The notes under the pieces: generated by a model
What the model was told of the DNA's origin: nothing
Seen by the model: the letters and a program-made list of their open reading frames with translations, nothing else
Database searches by the model: none
Made by a program: the position numbers and the translations under genes
Part shown: positions 1 to 10,015 of the stretch, piece by piece
How positions within the stretch are numbered: position 1 is the first letter of the stretch
Layout: each line of letters begins with the position of its first letter
Assembly (NCBI GenBank): GCA_036971615.1
Contig: JAYKKR010000023.1
Coordinates: forward strand, 496,001-560,000
From: Amyloporia xantha
Lineage: Eukaryota > Basidiomycota > Agaricomycetes > Polyporales > Adustoporiaceae
Reading direction: 5' to 3'
Length of the DNA: 64,000 nt

Positions 1-411
1 AGAGTATTATTGCCCATGCTATTTGGCTTCAGTTTACCGTGAAAATACTACTTATGTAAGTACCTTGTCTTGCTCCTTCAACTAATTGGACTTTACCTGA
101 ATTCGTCTATTAGATTCTCTTATATTTTGGCCACACAACAAAATATCTTCATAGATCTTGTGTACGTCTTTTAGCTTTGCATTTTATATTACTGTATACT
201 GAATAATACCATTAGTTTGGTGATGTGGAGATTTCTGTCTTGAGCTATCTTATTGGACGTAATCATTATGGCTGCTAGTATTAGATTATCTTTAGCATGT
301 ATATTATTTGTGAATATACTGCTATGTTCTATTATAATACTGTAACCTTGAGAGTGCTCTGATACAAACTATCATGAGGTGTGAGAGACGACAAAAGACT
401 ACATAGGGTCA
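1..411. other. AT-rich stretch without a gene
   Basis: The sequence is AT-rich with no open frame of useful length and no recognisable motif on either strand. It lies to the left of the first repeats and is probably intergenic or the interior of a transposon that continues off the window. Confidence 0.5.
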
Positions 412-562
412 TCTAGGAGTACTCTCAGGCTACTCTCAGGTTACTCTGGGTTACTCTGAGAAAAAAATCTCATGTCAACTAAGTTTAAGAGCACTCTGGC
501 TACTCTGAGTACTTTGAATACTCTGAAGTCTTTAGGATGCTCTTGGATGCTCTTAAAGCAGC
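412..562. repeat. TACTCT-rich degenerate simple repeat
   Basis: The motif TACTCT (often CTACTCTCAG or TACTCTGAG) recurs many times with short interruptions, as in GTACTCTCAGGCTACTCTCA and later GGCTACTCTGAGTACTTTGA. The spacing is irregular. It creates a long minus-strand frame that I regard as spurious. Confidence 0.6.
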
Positions 563-637
563 CTGGGACTAATATGGTTTTTCCTGATGTGGTGGCATAG
601 CGCGTCTGGACATGGTGGCGCCATGGTTCCATAGCGC

Positions 638-956
638 ATGCTGCCGCTGGAGATGGCCATTGGACCTGTGTCCCACAGAGGGTCCAGACAGCTGGATCCT
701 TTGAAGGACACATATCAGATGGCCCAGTCTCTGCGCGTGTCTTGGGTTGGGCGAGAATATGTATTAGATGCTGGTAGGTGGGTAGATCCAGTTCAAATGA
801 CCTTAGCGTACATGAAATATGTATAGCGGTAGAATATAGCGCGATGCTGCCGCTGGAGATGGCCATTGGATCTGTGTCCCACAAAGGGTCCACACAGCTG
901 GATGCTTTGAAGGACACATGTAAGATGGCCCTGTCTCTGCGCGTGTCTTGGGTGGG
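638..956 (+). repeat. Direct repeat pair of about 114 bp (638-751 and 844-956)
   Basis: Two copies start with ATGCTGCCGCTGGAGATGGC and end with GCGCGTGTCTTGGG. They are 206 bp apart and differ at roughly a dozen positions. The open frames on both strands here come from the repeat and carry no recognised domain. Confidence 0.75.
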
Positions 957-1176
957 GTGTATGGAGCCATCGGAAATGGCCAATCAGTCCTTGCGCTTTG
1001 AATTGTAGTCACACCACTGACCTGACCACACACGAAACGGCGTGATGAATGACAGATTGCAAAGCCTAATGGATGGCGAGGCATTATTATTATTATACAT
1101 ACAGCATGAGATTTATTGAAATGCATCTAATTAAAGCGTAGAAAAGGAAACAATAGGGTGGAATATACTACTTGAA

Positions 1177-1437
1177 GGCGAGAATATACTATGGAAATAT
1201 GGCGCACTCGGCCGCGCCGTGTCTACAGGCTATATTATACCCTCTCGGCCGACACTACTTGAAGGCAATAATATACCACGGAAATATGGCGCACTCGGCC
1301 GCGCCGTGTCTAAAGGCTATATTATACCCTCTCGGCCAACACTACTTGAAGGCGAGAATATACTATGGAAATATGGCGCACTCGGCCGCGCCATATCTAC
1401 AGGCTATATTATACCCTCTCGGCCGACCCTGCACTGC
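1177..1437 (+). repeat. Three tandem 87-bp units (subterminal repeats)
   Basis: Units begin near 1177, 1264 and 1351, each containing AATATGGCGCACTCGGCCGC followed by an AT-rich GGCTATATTATACCC block. A degenerate set in inverse orientation lies at 4225-4440. A related family flanks the 6303-12,414 element. Position next to a terminal-like sequence suggests subterminal repeats of a DNA transposon. Confidence 0.8.
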
Positions 1438-1439
1438 AG

Positions 1440-1545
1440 GCTATAGCGATGGCGTCGGCCGACGTCCGCTCTCCTTACTAAGTAATAAAAATTTCACCCA
1501 TATCTCTCCCTATAGAGTAGGCTATAATGACTGAATGGGCTCTCC
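1440..1545 (+). repeat. Transposon terminus, right-end orientation
   Basis: This block contains GGCGTCGGCCGACGTCCGCT, then CACCCATATCTCTCCCTATA, and ends GGCTATAATGACTGAATGGG. It matches the reverse complement of 6296-6400 and the right terminus at 12,330-12,414. The orientation implies an element whose body lies to the left and runs off the window. Confidence 0.7.
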
Positions 1546-1962
1546 TGCTCACCACCGCACGCATTGAAGAGGCGTTGAAGGTCGCGCCGCCCTGAGGAGA
1601 TCCCCACTATCAAGAGTTTGAATCAGCGCTGTGGAAAGAGGTGGTAAGTGAACACCATGTGTTTCATTTGACATGCACATCCCATGGACGCACTGATGCT
1701 TTTTCAGAACGACGTGTTTGTGCCGCTGAAGGCGCTCAGCTCGCGCAATGGACTGCGAGTGCCTCCGCTCCTGGTGAGCGCAATGGCGCAGTTCTCCCTC
1801 GCAACCGCAACCAACGTCATTACCAATATTGCCGCCATCAAGCCCGACGATCCGCTCATCGAGACGCACCGGCTCTCCAAGTACGTGTGGCGAGGCGATT
1901 TCCTCGTCGAGCGAGAACCTGGGGAAAATCAATGGTGGAAAGGCAAGTGGATGGCGTTCTAG
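1546..1962 (+). pseudogene. 5'-truncated copy of unknown gene (full copy at 10,012-10,477)
   Basis: The copy lacks the start codon because the arm begins after the ninth codon of the full copy. Both copies share an in-frame TGA (1613 region) within otherwise good coding sequence. An intron starts after ALWKEV with GTAAGT and ends in TTTTTCAG near 1707. The second exon reads NDVFVPLKALSS and later ETHRLSKYVWRGDFLVERE. One G fewer than in the other copy near 1920 changes the C-terminus. I do not recognise the product. Confidence 0.5.
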
Positions 1963-1975
1963 CGCCACGTCATTG

Positions 1976-2527
1976 CTAACACTTGGAGCACAGGTTTGCG
2001 GAAGCGTTCGAGTGATGTGGTGTTGGGGAAGGGGGAGGATCTCCAGGAGGCGCTTCTAGCTCGATGATATGACTTAGGTACTCTTCTCGAAGAGGAAGCC
2101 ATTCTTGCATAAAGTCATTCTGCAACTGGCTCGCTTTCAGCCTTCACATTGAACAGCCCAAATATGGCGACAGAGCTCACCTTGTGCAGACTCCTCATCG
2201 GCATCACATTGTCGAACACCACATGTTCCTGCAGCGGCTCCGAATATTGATCATGAGACGCGGCTTTAGAGGGGACTGTGATGGAGATCTGGCATCTGCG
2301 ACCTGCAGCGATGTGCGTGGAATCGGTATTTCTTCTGGAACATAAGTTACGGCGCCTCTTGCAGTTCGCCGCTCTTTGCGCCGCACGAACATCGCATCGC
2401 CACTGACGTCTTGCTTCTTGGTGCGCGCCATGACCAAATCACCGCGGACAGATGACAATTGCCTTATTGTGATCCATGACAGCTTCCTTTTCATACTGAA
2501 TGAGAAACTCTCATGCCCCTTCCTCAT
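1976..2527 (-). pseudogene. Copy A of KDZ-transposase N-terminal-like gene, frameshifted
   Basis: This is the inverted copy of the gene at 9463-10,015. It is nearly identical but lacks one base in the run that reads AGTCCCCCTC in the other copy (around 2268-2275). This shifts the frame after SPSQSP, so the copy is broken. The second exon with NDFMQEWLPLREE is still visible around 2080-2130, and the shared stop lies at 1976-1978. See the entry at 9463 for the family argument. Confidence 0.5.
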
Positions 2528-2608
2528 GATGTCTTATCAATAACGGATCTTATACACGCGATCATCTGCAGGTAATTTGCCGATGCTTATCTGCGACAGA
2601 TCTTCGCC

Positions 2609-3491
2609 ATGACCTTCCCTCAAGGCGATCACCCGATCCCCCATCCACTGCTCAAATGCAGCCCGCAGATCACGCTATTTTACCCATTCACAACCCACAT
2701 CACAATGGCTCCTGCTTTTGCTAATTGCGCCGAATCCGTCGCCAACCTCATCGCTATCAATTGCCGTCTTGTCGTGTACTACTCCTGGCGCTGCGAACAG
2801 GCTATCACCACGGTGCGGACCGCTTGCACCAATCCAACCAGCAATGTCGCCATCGACCTCACATTGGCGAGGTGGGAGATCAGGCTTCGTATGGAAATGG
2901 TACCATTTCGAAATTGTCACACCAATACATCTGCACTGATGGCTAACAGGACGCCATCAACAGGACACCATCCGCAACTGTCTTGGCCGCCTCGCACTCG
3001 TTGGCGTCACCGACGTCGAGCTGCCGGATGTGGTCCAGAAGATCGTCAACGCTACCACGTTCGGCACCATCTCCAGGATCGATGTCATGAATATCTTGCC
3101 TTACACACCGCTTCCTGCGCCGCCATCGCCACAGCTTCAGCAACTCCATACGGACACTGACCCTGCATGGTGGACTTGGCCTGATGTCCCTCCCAGCAAC
3201 CTTCCATTGTGGTGGAAGTGTCCACTGGTTGACAGAGTGAGTGCCCGCTCTTCTAGTTGTATGTGACATGCTGACACATTCCTGGTGTTACTATTTGGAT
3301 AGCATCGCGGAGACACCTATCGGATCAACTGCGGCGACATGAGCGCAGTCCTCACTCGTTTGGAAGAGGTCGAGAAGCTCGCCACACGCTTTGTCGAGAA
3401 CCGCCATCAAGACGCAGATGAGATCTCCAGGATTTTGGATGGATACAGGGAGGTGCTTTTGCCAGATGAGGTGTGGGGTACTGTCTCCTAG
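2609..3491 (+). CDS. Unknown transposon-borne protein, three exons, about 250 aa (copy A)
   Basis: The model is exons 2609-2899, 2964-3236 and 3303-3491, all joined in phase 0, with introns GTACC...CAACAG and GTGAGT...GGATAG. The protein starts MTFPQGDHPIPHPLLK. It has an alpha-helical middle (CAESVANLIAINCRLVVYY), a Trp/Pro-rich stretch (DPAWWTWPDVPPSNLPLWW) and a C-terminal helix with LTRLEEVEKLATRFVE. No signal peptide or known catalytic motif is visible. An almost identical inverted copy lies at 8499-9381. Clean splicing with all three frames open in both copies suggests a real gene carried by the duplicated transposon segment. Its function is unknown. Confidence 0.6.
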
Positions 3492-3587
3492 CGCCATCTC
3501 GCAGGTGGGTCTCGTCTGGTTGTGTATGTATTTCTTGTCACTCCCTGTATGAGCACGAGTGCATGACGTCCCCAGTGTCTGCCATTC

Positions 3588-3935
3588 GTCCAATGGACCT
3601 CGTATTTAAGTGGCTGAATCACATTACCATCCAATCATGTGGATGGTGATGCGATTCAGACACTTAACTTCCGGGTAGCATTGACGAATGGCCCAGCTCG
3701 AGGACACCAGCAAATCATGCTCTTTGGACGTCACGCCATGTCAAAGGTGGGTGTTTCCAGGTGGTGTATGTATTCGTTGCGTCTGCACAGTGAGAGCATG
3801 AAGGCATGATGTCCTTTTGCGCCAGCCGATCCTTCAATGTCCTTGGTATTCAAGCGGCTGAATTGGATGGCCATCCAACAATGGTTGGATGGTGATTCGA
3901 TTCAGATGCTTTGATCCAGGGTAGCATTGAAGAAT
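3588..3935. repeat. Two hairpin (MITE-like) palindromes
   Basis: Two stretches of about 100 bp (roughly 3588-3690 and 3833-3935) fold back on themselves. The first pairs GTGGCTGAATCACATTACCA with a later GGTGATGCGATTCAGACAC. The second pairs GCGGCTGAATTGGATGGCCA with GGTGATTCGATTCAGATGC. Both lie between CAATG-containing flanks, and both are repeated in inverse orientation at 8053-8402 in arm B. They resemble a small foldback element or a structured terminator-like repeat. Confidence 0.6.
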
Positions 3936-4224
3936 CGTGCAGGTCGAGAATGCGAGCACATCATGCCGGCTGCGCACCATGTGCCACACCTACGCGTGCC
4001 ATGCACGGCGCCATCGGATGGCGCATATTGCCGCTGAACGAGGCGGCTTCATCTATGACCTTCGGAGCCACAGGTATGCGGCTCTGAAGAGCATAGATGA
4101 AGGCGCCCTGTCTGGCGAGCGATAGCGCCATCTCCCAACAGTGAGCATCAGCGCGCATGCACTTCGCCATCGGATGGCGCCCGTTGCCGCCGGACAGCGC
4201 AACTTCCATCTGTGGCCCTCCGAG

Positions 4225-4440
4225 CCGCAGGTATGCGCGGCCGACTGCGCCATATTTTCCTGGTATATTCTCGCCTTCAAGTAGTGTCGGCCGAGGGCTA
4301 TAATATAGCCTACAGATACGGCGCGGCTGAGTGCGCCATATTATTGTGGTATATTCTGGCCTTCAATGTAGGGATGGCCGAGGTGTATCATATAGCCTAC
4401 AGACAGGGCACAGCTGACTGCGCCATAAACTCTAGCTATA
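4225..4440 (-). repeat. Subterminal repeats in left-end orientation
   Basis: This is a degenerate inverse of the 87-bp units at 1177-1437. It contains TGCGCCATATT, TGGTATATTCT(C/G)GCCTTCAA and GGCTATAATATAGCCTACAG in two to three units. No terminal sequence like that at 1440-1545 follows, so it appears to be a truncated transposon end. Confidence 0.6.
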
Positions 4441-4444
4441 TTTC

Positions 4445-5130
4445 AGCATGGCACAGCTTGATAGAGCATGGCACTTTGTTGGGAATTTAATCCTACAGCT
4501 CTGCAAACCGCGCAGCTTTTTTGAGAATTTGATCCCACAGTTGTCCAAAGCATGGCGCTTTTTTGACAATCTCATGGCGCAGCTTGATAGAGCATGGCGC
4601 TTTTTGGGGGAATGTCATGGCACAACTTTGTAAAGCATGGCACATGTTTTTGGGAATTTTATGGTGCTTTTTTGACAGTCTCATGGTGCAGCTCTCCAAA
4701 GCATGGCGCAGCTCTCCCAACCATGGTGCTTTGTTGGGATTCTCATGGTGCAGCTTTATAAAGCATGGCACATTTTTGAGAATCTCATGGCGCAGCTTTG
4801 TAAAGCATGGCGCTTTTTTGCAAATTTAATGGCGCTTTTTTGACAGTCTCATGGTGCACTTCTCCAAAGCATGGCATAGCTCTTCCAAGCATGGCGCTTT
4901 TTTGGATATCTCATGGCGCAGCTTTGCAAAGCACGGTGCTTTGTTGGGACTTTCATGGCGCAGCTTTGCAAAGCATGGCTCTTTTGTGCGAACTTCATGG
5001 TGCTTTTTTGACAGTCTCATGGCACAGCTTTGAGAGCATGGCACTTTCTTGGATATCTCATGGCGCACTTCTCCAAAGCATGGTGCAGCTCTCCCAAGCA
5101 TGGCGCTTTCTTGGATATCTCATAGCGCAG
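4445..5130. repeat. Minisatellite of CATGGCGCAGCTTT units
   Basis: About a dozen imperfect units alternate AAAGCATGGCGCTTTTTTG with TCATGGCGCAGCTTTGCAAA-like blocks at a period near 55-65 bp. Long frames on both strands (SWRSFAKHGA-type peptides) are repeat artefacts. The array abuts the EST1 exon copy directly at about 5135. Confidence 0.85.
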
Positions 5131-5134
5131 CTTT

Positions 5135-6280
5135 CTCAATTTGTTTGCGCATATCTGCGACTTGCTGTTCGATCTTGGGTGCCATTCAGTAGATCCCAGC
5201 TGCATGCGCGAGCAATGCACGGACGTGGTAGGGCGTCGTGGTGGACGCTTGAGTCTGCACCTGTCCTCTTCCTGCCACCTCGAGACCTTCTCCGCCAGGA
5301 CGCCATCGACTTTCCACTGCCCTCGGCCATCCCCACTTGGAGGCGGGACGTAGTGGAAACCTTTGACGTACTTCGCAATTTTAAGTCCGGCAGGGGCGAC
5401 GCACACCCACCGCTTGCAAAGCTCGCCGCGCATCGGGTCCCCTTTCGAGTCATCATCATCACCATCCTCAATGATCCCGTCCGTCTGATCGCCGGACTCG
5501 ATCTTGTCGAGAACCTCCATCTCGATGTTGTGCTCTTCGGATGCAGCCTCCTGTGACCAGAAGCCCATGGCATAGACCTTCTTGCCACTCCAGCCCATGC
5601 CTCGCAGGCAGCAGTCCTCGGCCAGCGGCTTGGATCCACTTGTCAACAACGGCGCGCCATCGCCACACTCCTTCTGAAACTCGCGGTACATGATCCGACG
5701 GGGTACGCTCTCGAGGAACTTTGCAAGAACATTCCACGGGATAGCGCGCTCCAATATCGCAAGCGCGTGGCTGTCCTTCAGCGTGGTGGCGAGGAATGTA
5801 AGGAAGATGGTGATGTATGGGTTGAGGGTCGAGTGTGCGAATGGTGATGATTTTCGCATCGGCTTCTCAAGGACATGGGCGAGCATTGAGAACGCGAGCT
5901 GCATACCTGTCGACAGCGCCGGGAAGCGTGGGCTCGCTCGGGGATGGGATGGCGTCAGAGAGCATGGGGAAGACTTGTGATGTGCGCATAGCGCCTCGGG
6001 AGGCACATCTTCATCATCAATGTCCATCCTCTTCTCATCATCCTCCGCCTTCTTTGCCATTAACTTCACTCGTCCAGCTGCGGCGTTCGCCACTATTGGG
6101 CTGACGCTCGCCTTGCCGATGTGTGCTTCTCGACCTCCGATACCGGAGATGCGCCTGAGGACAGCGTTTGGCCGACCATATTCCAAGACGGCGCCCAGGT
6201 TCACGACAGCCATCATGATCCAGTCGCGTTCTTGAACAACGGTGCCTTCTAGATACGCCCCATAAGTTAGCATGTGTCCT
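5135..6280 (-). pseudogene. Duplicated terminal exon of the EST1/SMG7-like gene
   Basis: This segment is nearly identical to 14,943-16,091, the last exon of the EST1-like gene in this window. It carries the same C-terminal landmarks: YGAYLEGTVVQERDW, LNPYITIFLTFLATTLKD, AIPWNVLAKFLESVPRR and EDCCLRGMGWSGKKVY. Homology starts exactly at the splice acceptor AG plus GACACATG of the parent exon and stops about 100 bp before the parent's stop codon. Two single-base losses near 5930 and 5970 compensate each other, so the frame shifts and then returns. It sits between a minisatellite and a transposon terminus. It is a fragment without promoter or upstream exons. Confidence 0.9.
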
Positions 6281-6302
6281 GGCCAGGCAGTCGGAGCCCA
6301 TT

Positions 6303-6635
6303 CAGTCATTATAGCCTAATGACTAGGGAGAGATATGGGTGATATTTTCCCTACAGTGTAAGGAGAGCGGACGTCGGCCGACACCATAATATTGCCTTGG
6401 CTGCAGTGTGAGCCGATGGCGCAAATATCGCCTGAAAAGACTGGCGGCCCACTGCGCCATATTCTACCGCTATATTTTTGCCTGCGCTGTAGCTTCGGCC
6501 AATGCTATAATATACCCTGGTGCGATGTGTCGGCCCACTGCGCTGTATTCTACTGCTATATTTTTGCCTGCTCTGTAGCTTCGGCCAACGCTATAATGTA
6601 CCCTGTGGAGATGTGTCTGCCTACCGTGCCATAAT
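6303..6635 (+). repeat. Left terminal inverted repeat and subterminal units
   Basis: The terminus (6303-6400) matches the reverse complement of 12,330-12,414 almost base for base for about 95 bp. It is followed by units that repeat GCTATATTTTTGCCTGC and TGTAGCTTCGGCCAA around 6470 and 6555. Confidence 0.8.
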
Positions 6636-6639
6636 TTCA

Positions 6640-7204
6640 TGCTTCATTGCACTACATCCTTGCCTTTCCTATGCATCATTTATCCTCCATTGCAATCTGC
6701 CATCAACTGTGCCATTTGTATGTATTTCAGAGAATATTTTTCTATTTGTCAAGTCATATATTACATTGCACTGTTGGCAAATATCGACAAAATAGAATGT
6801 ACAGATGGCGCGCTTGCCATCAGCGTCGCTATGAGTGGCGCCCTTGTGAAACTCGTATTGGGTCACATATTTCATGTATGGACCATATATCCTGTAAATC
6901 ATTGTGGATGGGTATTGTAGTATTTCTACTGAATAGGTTCTGGGTCAAAATATCATATTAAAATTCGCTTATTTCTGTTAATCCAAATATGGTAATGTCC
7001 AGTAAGGTTATGATATACCATTAGGATCCATTTGAATGCGGCTATTCAAAATTCCAATTGGCTCAATGCTTGCTATACATCATTAGAAACCATTTGAATG
7101 GGCCATTCCAAATATGGTAATGGTCAATCTGGGGCTGCTATATGCCACTGGGATCCACTCCAATATGGCTATTCAATACAATAATCATAATTGCACCAGA
7201 TTGT
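6640..7204. other. Interior of the TIR element without a gene
   Basis: The stretch is AT-rich. Open frames are short, mutually overlapping and without domains. The block TGGTAATG with ATTCAAATGG-like words (6980-7150) recurs irregularly, suggesting decayed repeats. Confidence 0.5.
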
Positions 7205-7400
7205 TGCATACAATGCTCATCCACAATGATCAACAGGGCTTACAATGCTCATCCACAATGATCTACAGAACATACAATGCCCATCCACAATCATTCACAG
7301 GATGTACAATACCCATCTACAATCATTTGCAGGACATACAATATTCATTCACAATCATTCACAGCGCTCACAAGGCCCATCCACAATGCTTGTAGTACAA
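7205..7400 (+). repeat. Tandem repeat of about 35 bp (CATCCACAATGATC units)
   Basis: Five to six imperfect units of the form ACAATGCTCATCCACAATGA followed by a variable CAGGGCTT/CAGAACAT block. Peptides such as HNHLQDIQYS are repeat translations and not a gene. Confidence 0.8.
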
Positions 7401-8498
7401 TGCTCATTCACAATATAGTGAGGATCTACAATCACAATCTGTGCAGGGCATCTATTACAATACAATGCTAACTCACCATACACAACCATTTCAGGAGGTC
7501 TGAGGGCAATTGTATTACAATCCTGGCCACCACTAGTGACCCCTGATGCTGATGGACAAATCAGCTGCATCCGGAGTACTCATGGCACGGAGGGCAACTC
7601 GATTCCACTGTTTGAACGTAGAGAGCAAGGAGTTAATGGGTTTATCCAACAGCGCCATGCATGAATCCCGCATCCATTCAGACCATAAATTTGAAACTCA
7701 CGTTAGAGAGTCAGACTCCAGACAGGAAGACCTGACTTATGTTCCTCCGAGCCGCATACCTGTGGCTCAGAAGGACATAAGTCAAATGGGCCTTGACCGG
7801 CGGCAACGGGCGCCATCCGATGGCGAAGTGCATGCGCGCTGATGCTCACTGTTGGGAGATGGCGCTATCGCTCGCCAGACAGGGCGCCTTCATCTATGCT
7901 CTTCAGAGCCGCATACCTGTGGCTCCGAAGGTCATAGATGAAGCCGCCTCGTTCAGCGGCAATATGCGCCATCCGATGGCGCCGTGCATGGCACGCGTAG
8001 GTGTGGCACATGGTGCGCAGCCGGCATGATGTGCTCGCATTCTCGACCTGCACGATTCTTCAATGCTACCCTGGATCAAAGCATCTGAATCGAATCACCA
8101 TCCAACCATTGTTGGATGGCCATCCAATTCAGCCGCTTGAATACCAAGGACATTGAAGGATCGGCTGGCGCAAAAGGACATCATGCCTTCATGCTCTCAC
8201 TGTGCAGACGCAACGAATACATACACCACCTGGAAACACCCACCTTTGACATGGCGTGACGTCCAAAGAGCATGATTTGCTGGTGTCCTCGAGCTGGGCC
8301 ATTCGTCAATGCTACCCGGAAGTTAAGTGTCTGAATCGCATCACCATCCACATGATTGGATGGTAATGTGATTCAGCCACTTAAATACGAGGTCCATTGG
8401 ACGAATGGCAGACACTGGGGACGTCATGCACTCGTGCTCATACAGGGAGTGACAAGAAATACATACACAACCAGACGAGACCCACCTGCGAGATGGCG

Positions 8499-9381
8499 CT
8501 AGGAGACAGTACCCCACACCTCATCTGGCAAAAGCACCTCCCTGTATCCATCCAAAATCCTGGAGATCTCATCTGCGTCTTGATGGCGGTTCTCGACAAA
8601 GCGTGTGGCGAGCTTCTCGACCTCTTCCAAACGAGTGAGGACTGCGCTCATGTCGCCGCAGTTGATCCGATAGGTGTCTCCGCGATGCTATCCAAATAGT
8701 AACACCAGGAATGTGTCAGCATGTCACATACAACTAGAAGAGCGGGCACTCACTCTGTCAACCAGTGGACACTTCCACCACAATGGAAGGTTGCTGGGAG
8801 GGACATCAGGCCAAGTCCACCATGCAGGGTCAGTGTCCGTATGGAGTTGCTGAAGCTGTGGCGATGGCGGCGCAGGAAGCGGTGTGTAAGGCAAGATATT
8901 CATGACATCGATCCTGGAGATGGTGCCGAACGTGGTAGCGTTGACGATCTTCTGGACCACATCCGGCAGCTCGACGTCGGTGACGCCAACGAGTGCGAGG
9001 CGGCCAAGACAGTTGCGGATGGTGTCCTGTTGATGGCGTCCTGTTAGCCGTCAGTGCAGATGTATTGGTGTGACAATTTCGAAATGGTACCATTTCCATA
9101 CGAAGCCTGATCTCCCACCTCGCCAATGTGAGGTCGATGGCGACATTGCTGGTTGGATTGGTGCAAGCGGTCCGCACCGTGGTGATAGCCTGTTCGCAGC
9201 GCCAGGAGTAGTACACGACAAGACGGCAATTGATAGCGATGAGGTTGGCGACGGATTCGGCGCAATTAGCAAAAGCAGGAGCCATTGTGATGTGGGTTGT
9301 GAATGGGTAAAATAGCGTGATCTGCGGGCTGCATTTGAGCAGTGGATGGGGGATCGGGTGATCGCCTTGAGGGAAGGTCAT
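8499..9381 (-). CDS. Unknown transposon-borne protein, three exons, about 250 aa (copy B)
   Basis: This is the mirror copy of the gene at 2609-3491 with the same exon layout (9381-9091, 9026-8754, 8687-8499) and identical splice signals. One residue differs near the first exon end (ALTAN against ALMAN, which is intronic in my model). Upstream, divergently, lies the 9463 gene with about 80 bp between the two start codons, which could be a shared promoter. The product is unrecognised. Confidence 0.6.
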
Positions 9382-9462
9382 GGCGAAGATCTGTCGCAGA
9401 TAAGCATCGGCAAATTACCTGCAGATGATCGCGTGTATAAGATCCGTTATTGATAAGACATC

Positions 9463-10015
9463 ATGAGGAAGGGGCATGAGAGTTTCTCATTCAGTATGAA
9501 AAGGAAGCTGTCATGGATCACAATAAGGCAATTGTCATCTGTCCGCGGTGATTTGGTCATGGCGCGCACCAAGAAGCAAGACGTCAGTGGCGATGCGATG
9601 TTCGTGCGGCGCAAAGAGCGGCGAACTGCAAGAGGCGCCGTAACTTATGTTCCAGAAGAAATACCGATTCCACGCACATCGCTGCAGGTCGCAGATGCCA
9701 GATCTCCATCACAGTCCCCCTCTAAAGCCGCGTCTCATGATCAATATTCGGAGCCGCTGCAGGAACATGTGGTGTTCGACAATGTGATGCCGATGAGGAG
9801 TCTGCACAAGGTGAGCTCTGTCGCCATATTTGGGCTGTTCAATGTGAAGGCTGAAAGCGAGCCAGTTGCAGAATGACTTTATGCAAGAATGGCTTCCTCT
9901 TCGAGAAGAGTACCTAAGTCATATCATCGAGCTAGAAGCGCCTCCTGGAGATCCTCCCCCTTCCCCAACACCACATCACTCGAACGCTTCCGCAAACCTG
10001 TGCTCCAAGTGTTAG
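9463..10015 (+). CDS. KDZ transposase N-terminal-like protein, truncated at the cysteine cluster
   Basis: Exon 1 runs from 9463 (or the second ATG at 9559) to 9810. A 61-bp intron GTGAGC...GTTGCAG follows, and exon 2 is 9872-10,015. The N-terminus is basic and low in complexity. Exon 2 reads NDFMQEWLPLREEYLSHII, then an acidic/proline segment, and ends NLCSKC followed by TAG. From memory of fungal KDZ (Kyakuja/Dileera/Zisupton) transposases, a segment of the type DFMQEWLPxRxxYLxxLLxxE precedes a CxC cysteine cluster and then the catalytic core. Here only the first CxxC is reached. The gene is therefore either a truncated KDZ remnant or a short domesticated N-terminal protein. It converges on the gene at 10,012-10,477 with four bases of overlap. 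Confidence 0.5.

Larger units (their letters stand above)
1546..4193 (+). repeat. Arm A of a 2.65-kb inverted duplication
   Basis: The arm is almost identical to the reverse complement of 7798-10,452, including three gene copies and two hairpin repeats. Coordinates of the two copies sum to about 11,990, with only a few single-base indels. The arm starts abruptly at the transposon terminus (1545), inside the first exon of one gene, so arm A is the truncated copy. The spacer between the arms is about 3.6 kb. Confidence 0.9.

Noticed and set aside
441..1126. 180- and 107-residue minus-strand frames
   Set aside because: They span the 114-bp direct repeats and the TACTCT repeat and have no domain; best explained as repeat-derived.
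4493..5101. Several 80-250 residue frames on both strands
   Set aside because: They are translations of the CATGGCGCAGCTTT minisatellite and lack any non-repetitive coding signal.
7114..7471. Possible CRISPR-like array (regular CATCCACAATGATC repeats)
   Set aside because: Repeats are imperfect with no unique constant-length spacers, and the genome is eukaryotic. It is an ordinary tandem repeat.
9559..9620. Histone H3-like start (MARTKK) in the frame at 9559
   Set aside because: Only the first five or six residues agree; the following sequence has none of the conserved H3 tail or fold.
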